From an uncultured Alphaproteobacteria bacterium (lineage in GTDB: Bacteria; Pseudomonadota; Alphaproteobacteria; RF32; CAG-239), in NCBI GenBank assembly GCA_944391505.1, contig CALXTV010000006.1:1-64000 (forward strand): DNA of 64,000 nt, in the 5' to 3' direction. Shown in pieces: positions 61,703 to 64,000 of this stretch. The notes beneath the pieces were generated by a model. That model saw nothing but the letters and a program-made list of their open reading frames with translations, ran no database searches and was not told the DNA's origin. Both the position numbers and the translations under genes were made by a program. Each line of letters begins with the position of its first letter. Positions within the stretch are counted from its first letter, which is position 1.

Positions 61703-62194
61703 ATGGGAGAAGCTATCGAAACCCCGGGCATGACCTTCCTGCGAAGACTGGATATTGCCAAAGAAAACAAAACGACATTGTTTGCCTTTTTGTATCAAAC
61801 CCTTCAGAAAGCCAATCCGTCAGAAGACAACCGAAACCTTATGAAAAAGCTGGACGAAATCAGCGATTTGGATGCTATGGCCAAATATCACGGCGCTTTG
61901 GCTGAATTTCAGATAAAACGCAACGAAGATGCTATTCAACATTCTCAAAAACAGTTGAACGGCCTGCGGCGTCTCGGCGAAAACAACTTCGACTACGAAG
62001 CGATAATGCAGCGCAAAATCGCCGTTCTCTCCAGTTTTCGTCCGGAAACCAAGGATTGTATTTACCTTTCCATGCTACGCTACATCAAGGATAAAAACTT
62101 TGGAACGGCCAAAGATTTTAAGCGTGAGTTCAAAAATTATGTCAACGCCAGCCGTCAGATGGCTTTTCGTCGGCAAAATGTCATCGACTATTAA
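61703..62194 (+). CDS. Hypothetical protein, 163 aa
   Basis: This soluble, mostly helical protein (FLRRLDIAKENKTTLFAFLYQTLQKANPSEDNRNLMKKLDEI; SQKQLNGLRRLGENNFDYEAIMQRKIAVLSSF) has no recognised domain. It starts at ATG 61703 after CGGAGGCTGATT, a strong ribosome-binding site. It lies between the beta-solenoid gene and anmK. The terminator after it overlaps the anmK ribosome-binding site. Confidence 0.7.
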   Translation: MGEAIETPGMTFLRRLDIAKENKTTLFAFLYQTLQKANPSEDNRNLMKKLDEISDLDAMAKYHGALAEFQIKRNEDAIQHSQKQLNGLRRLGENNFDYEAIMQRKIAVLSSFRPETKDCIYLSMLRYIKDKNFGTAKDFKREFKNYVNASRQMAFRRQNVIDY

Positions 62195-62218
62195 TCATTA
62201 ATAAACAAAACTCTTATA

Positions 62219-62252
62219 CAATCTCCCCGTTGAACGGACAGGGAGATTTTTT
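62219..62252 (+). terminator. Terminator whose 3' arm contains the anmK ribosome-binding site
   Basis: AATCTCCC pairs with GGGAGATT, with a small inner CGTTGAACG hairpin, followed by six T. The 3' arm holds GGGAGA, the only Shine-Dalgarno-like sequence ahead of anmK, whose ATG starts right after the T-run. Confidence 0.75.
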
Positions 62253-63632
62253 ATGGCGGCAATACGGACAATCGGAATTATGACCGGCAATTCGTTGGAC
62301 GGTGTCGATGTCGTTCTGACGGAATTTGACGGCGGTCGCATAAAGGATTTAGGCGGTTTTTCAAAACCGTATCCGCGCAGCCTGACGGATAAAATGCTTC
62401 GTTTGCGCGCATATATAAAAAAAATCGGCGCCGACATGGAAAAACTGGCAAAAGACAGGGAAACTCTTGATGTTATAAGAGATTATACGCTTCTTGTTGC
62501 CGAAACGGTCAACGAATTTATAAAAAAATCGGATTTTCGAAAAGAAGACATTGCGGCTCTCGGCTTTCACGGACAAACCTGCGATCACTTTCCGCCGTCT
62601 GTTGCCGGTGCAAAACCCTCCTATACACTTCAGGTCGGAGATGCCGCACTTCTGGCCGATCTGACGGGCATTCCGGTTATTTACGATTTTCGCTCCGACG
62701 ATATTATGGCCGGAGGCGAGGGCGCACCGCTGGCGCCGGTGCATAATCTGCATTTGGCCGAAAATTTGCGGGAGAAGGGAATATTTCCGGTGGCTTTCTG
62801 CAATGCCGGAAATACTGGAAATCTCTCGGTCATAACCGGTGATAAAGAAGGAAAAACCGTTGTCAGAGGATGGGATACCGGGCCCTTCAATCACTATACG
62901 GATTATCTGGTCCGCACGCATAAAGACATTCCCTATGACGACGGCGGCAAATTGGCGGCCGAGGGACGGATAATTCCCGAATTGTTGACAGATTTGTTTA
63001 ATAATACGGCGGTTGATGCCAACGGACGAAATTTCTATCTCCTGCCGCCGCCAAAATCATCTGACCCGGGGTGGTATCATCTGCCCGAAAGCTTGAACTG
63101 CCGCAGATATTCTTTTGCCGATACGCTGCGGACGGCATTATATCTGAGCTCCTATGCCTTTGTGCACAGTCTGTCTTTTATTCCGCCGGATTTGTCGATG
63201 CCTTCCGATTTTTTAATCTTTGGCGGCGGTTGGAAAAATCCGCTTGCTCTGAACGATTTTAAAAACCTGTTGCAAGGCGAGGGGCTGATTTTGCCGGAAC
63301 ACCGGAAAATATTTGCCGCCCTGCAGGCTCGTTTTTCCCGTCCGCCCTCGGTGGAATGGTCGGATAAGTTTGGTTATAGCGGACAATACATGGAAGCGCG
63401 CATTTTTGCCGATATGGCCTATTGCCGGATTGTCGGCAAACCGTTTACCTTTCCGGAAACGACCGGCTGCCGTCATCCCGTCGTCGGAGGTATTTACGTT
63501 CTGCCGTCGTCCGGCGAAAGTTTTCTGCTGACAAGGCTTCTTGATGATTGCGGCACGACAGGGTTAAACATGAATATGCCGTCGCCGAAGTTCTGGAACC
63601 GGGCGGTCAAAGGCTGGCAAAAACATACTTAA
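62253..63632 (+). CDS. anmK: Anhydro-N-acetylmuramic acid kinase
   Basis: AnmK phosphorylates and opens anhydroMurNAc to MurNAc-6-phosphate for cell-wall recycling. Family motifs are TIGIMTGNSLDGVDVVL (normally MSGTSLDG, here TGN), GFHGQTCDHFPP, IPVIYDFRSDDIMAGGEGAPLAP, NAGNTGNLSVI and WDTGPFN. The 459 residues exceed the usual ~370, with extra sequence between the catalytic region and C-terminus (SDPGWYHLPESLNCRRYSFADTLRTA). It begins at ATG 62253 whose ribosome-binding site lies in the terminator's 3' arm. Its stop overlaps the convergent EamA gene by 4 bases. Confidence 0.9.
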   Translation: MAAIRTIGIMTGNSLDGVDVVLTEFDGGRIKDLGGFSKPYPRSLTDKMLRLRAYIKKIGADMEKLAKDRETLDVIRDYTLLVAETVNEFIKKSDFRKEDIAALGFHGQTCDHFPPSVAGAKPSYTLQVGDAALLADLTGIPVIYDFRSDDIMAGGEGAPLAPVHNLHLAENLREKGIFPVAFCNAGNTGNLSVITGDKEGKTVVRGWDTGPFNHYTDYLVRTHKDIPYDDGGKLAAEGRIIPELLTDLFNNTAVDANGRNFYLLPPPKSSDPGWYHLPESLNCRRYSFADTLRTALYLSSYAFVHSLSFIPPDLSMPSDFLIFGGGWKNPLALNDFKNLLQGEGLILPEHRKIFAALQARFSRPPSVEWSDKFGYSGQYMEARIFADMAYCRIVGKPFTFPETTGCRHPVVGGIYVLPSSGESFLLTRLLDDCGTTGLNMNMPSPKFWNRAVKGWQKHT

Positions 63633-64000
63633 ACGCTTTTGCTTTTATGCAGACTGACCAGCGCAATGCCGCCGATAACCAAAACGCCGCCGACAAGCTG
63701 CGAAGCATAAACGCGTTCATGGAGCACCAGATAAGCGCCGATAGTAGAAAACAGGGGCAGCAGATAATAAATAATGCTGGTTTTGATATTGCCGATACGG
63801 GCCAATGCCGAGTTCCAGCACAGATAAGAAACAACCGAGTTAAAAATTCCCAGATAAAGAAACACGCCGAAATCAGCCGGTTGAAGATGAATCAGCTTAT
63901 GCTCGCCAACCGTGGCAAACATAAACGGCAAAATAATGACAACGCCCGTAAAAGCAGTTGCCGCCAGCATCGCAGATTGCGAGATCTGTGGCGGACGTTT
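63629..64000 (-). CDS. EamA/DMT-family transporter, 5' end beyond the window
   Basis: The C-terminal 123 residues of a drug/metabolite transporter are seen, with four hydrophobic helices: AFTGVVIILPFMFATV, FGVFLYLGIFNSVVSYLCWNSAL, TSIIYYLLPLFSTIGAYLVLHE and LVGGVLVIGGIALVSL. The LGIFNSVVSYLCWNSAL...LLPLFSTIGAYLVLHERV pattern is that of the second EamA repeat. The reading frame is open to the last base of the window, so the gene's start and first repeat are cut off. An internal Met at 63970 is unlikely to be the start. It overlaps the anmK stop. Confidence 0.85.
   Translation of the reverse strand, partial: KRPPQISQSAMLAATAFTGVVIILPFMFATVGEHKLIHLQPADFGVFLYLGIFNSVVSYLCWNSALARIGNIKTSIIYYLLPLFSTIGAYLVLHERVYASQLVGGVLVIGGIALVSLHKSKSV

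Noticed and set aside
1-64000. CRISPR array, prophage, transposase or integrase
   Set aside because: No regularly spaced repeats with unique spacers and no recombinase motifs were noticed; the only tandem DNA repeats are those listed.

Overview
The window looks like chromosomal DNA of a Gram-negative bacterium. It encodes outer-membrane proteins (an OprB-type porin and a giant autotransporter), an RND efflux pump with a lipoprotein adaptor, and periplasmic proteins. Moderate base composition, the long GyrA, AdhE-type fermentation and the predominance of orphan genes fit an uncultured, host-associated, fermentative alphaproteobacterium. That placement is an inference. No rRNA, tRNA, CRISPR array or transposase gene was found. 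Most sequence is ordinary chromosomal housekeeping mixed with cell-surface and orphan genes.

Layout. 1-360: two tandem copies of a 182-bp tRNA-like repeat, each carrying a terminator palindrome. 368-6677: small orphans, a short UvrA paralogue, a 649-residue orphan and a membrane protein. 6755-12565: inorganic pyrophosphatase, a surface-glycan block (two GT2-like enzymes, a hexapeptide acyltransferase, a GT-D enzyme, an RgpF-like protein) and PgpA. 12657-20758: AdhE, a histidine phosphatase, a secreted Cys-rich protein and canonical UvrA. 20886-28198: solitary amino-acid binding protein, SSB, GyrA, a Nudix hydrolase and a DUF218-like gene pair. 28262-35594: pyruvoyl-dependent arginine decarboxylase with its APC antiporter, divergent from an RND adaptor/pump and CutA, with a perfect palindrome in the shared promoter region. 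35624-36360: a gene-poor stretch ending in a riboswitch-like leader ahead of a small XRE regulator. 36623-42802: cyclophilin; an ATP-grasp ligase / transglutaminase-like 7TM protein / retropepsin trio; a papain-like secreted protein; an OprB-type porin. 43695-52256: a 2853-residue autotransporter with an ankyrin-like N-terminus and a very large internal duplication. 52469-56702: DUF2157 and GDYXXLXY pair, small heat-shock operon, and an HAD phosphatase with a glycerol-1-phosphate dehydrogenase. 56706-60079: four-gene leftward run (ankyrin, HD hydrolase, CgeB-like glycosyltransferase, ParB-like protein). 60256-64000: beta-solenoid orphan, small orphan, AnmK, and the 3' part of an EamA transporter.

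How the genes fit together. The envelope theme is strong: surface-glycan enzymes, porin, autotransporter, secreted ankyrin and papain-like proteins, and cell-wall recycling (AnmK). AdhE suggests anaerobic ethanol fermentation. Arginine decarboxylase plus antiporter suggests arginine/agmatine exchange, as in acid resistance or arginine scavenging. The best candidates for undescribed biology are the leader RNA at 36160-36340, the autotransporter architecture, the repeat at 1-360, the beta-solenoid protein at 60256 and the glycerol-1-phosphate dehydrogenase/phosphatase pair. All functions are assigned by reading motifs; no database search was run.
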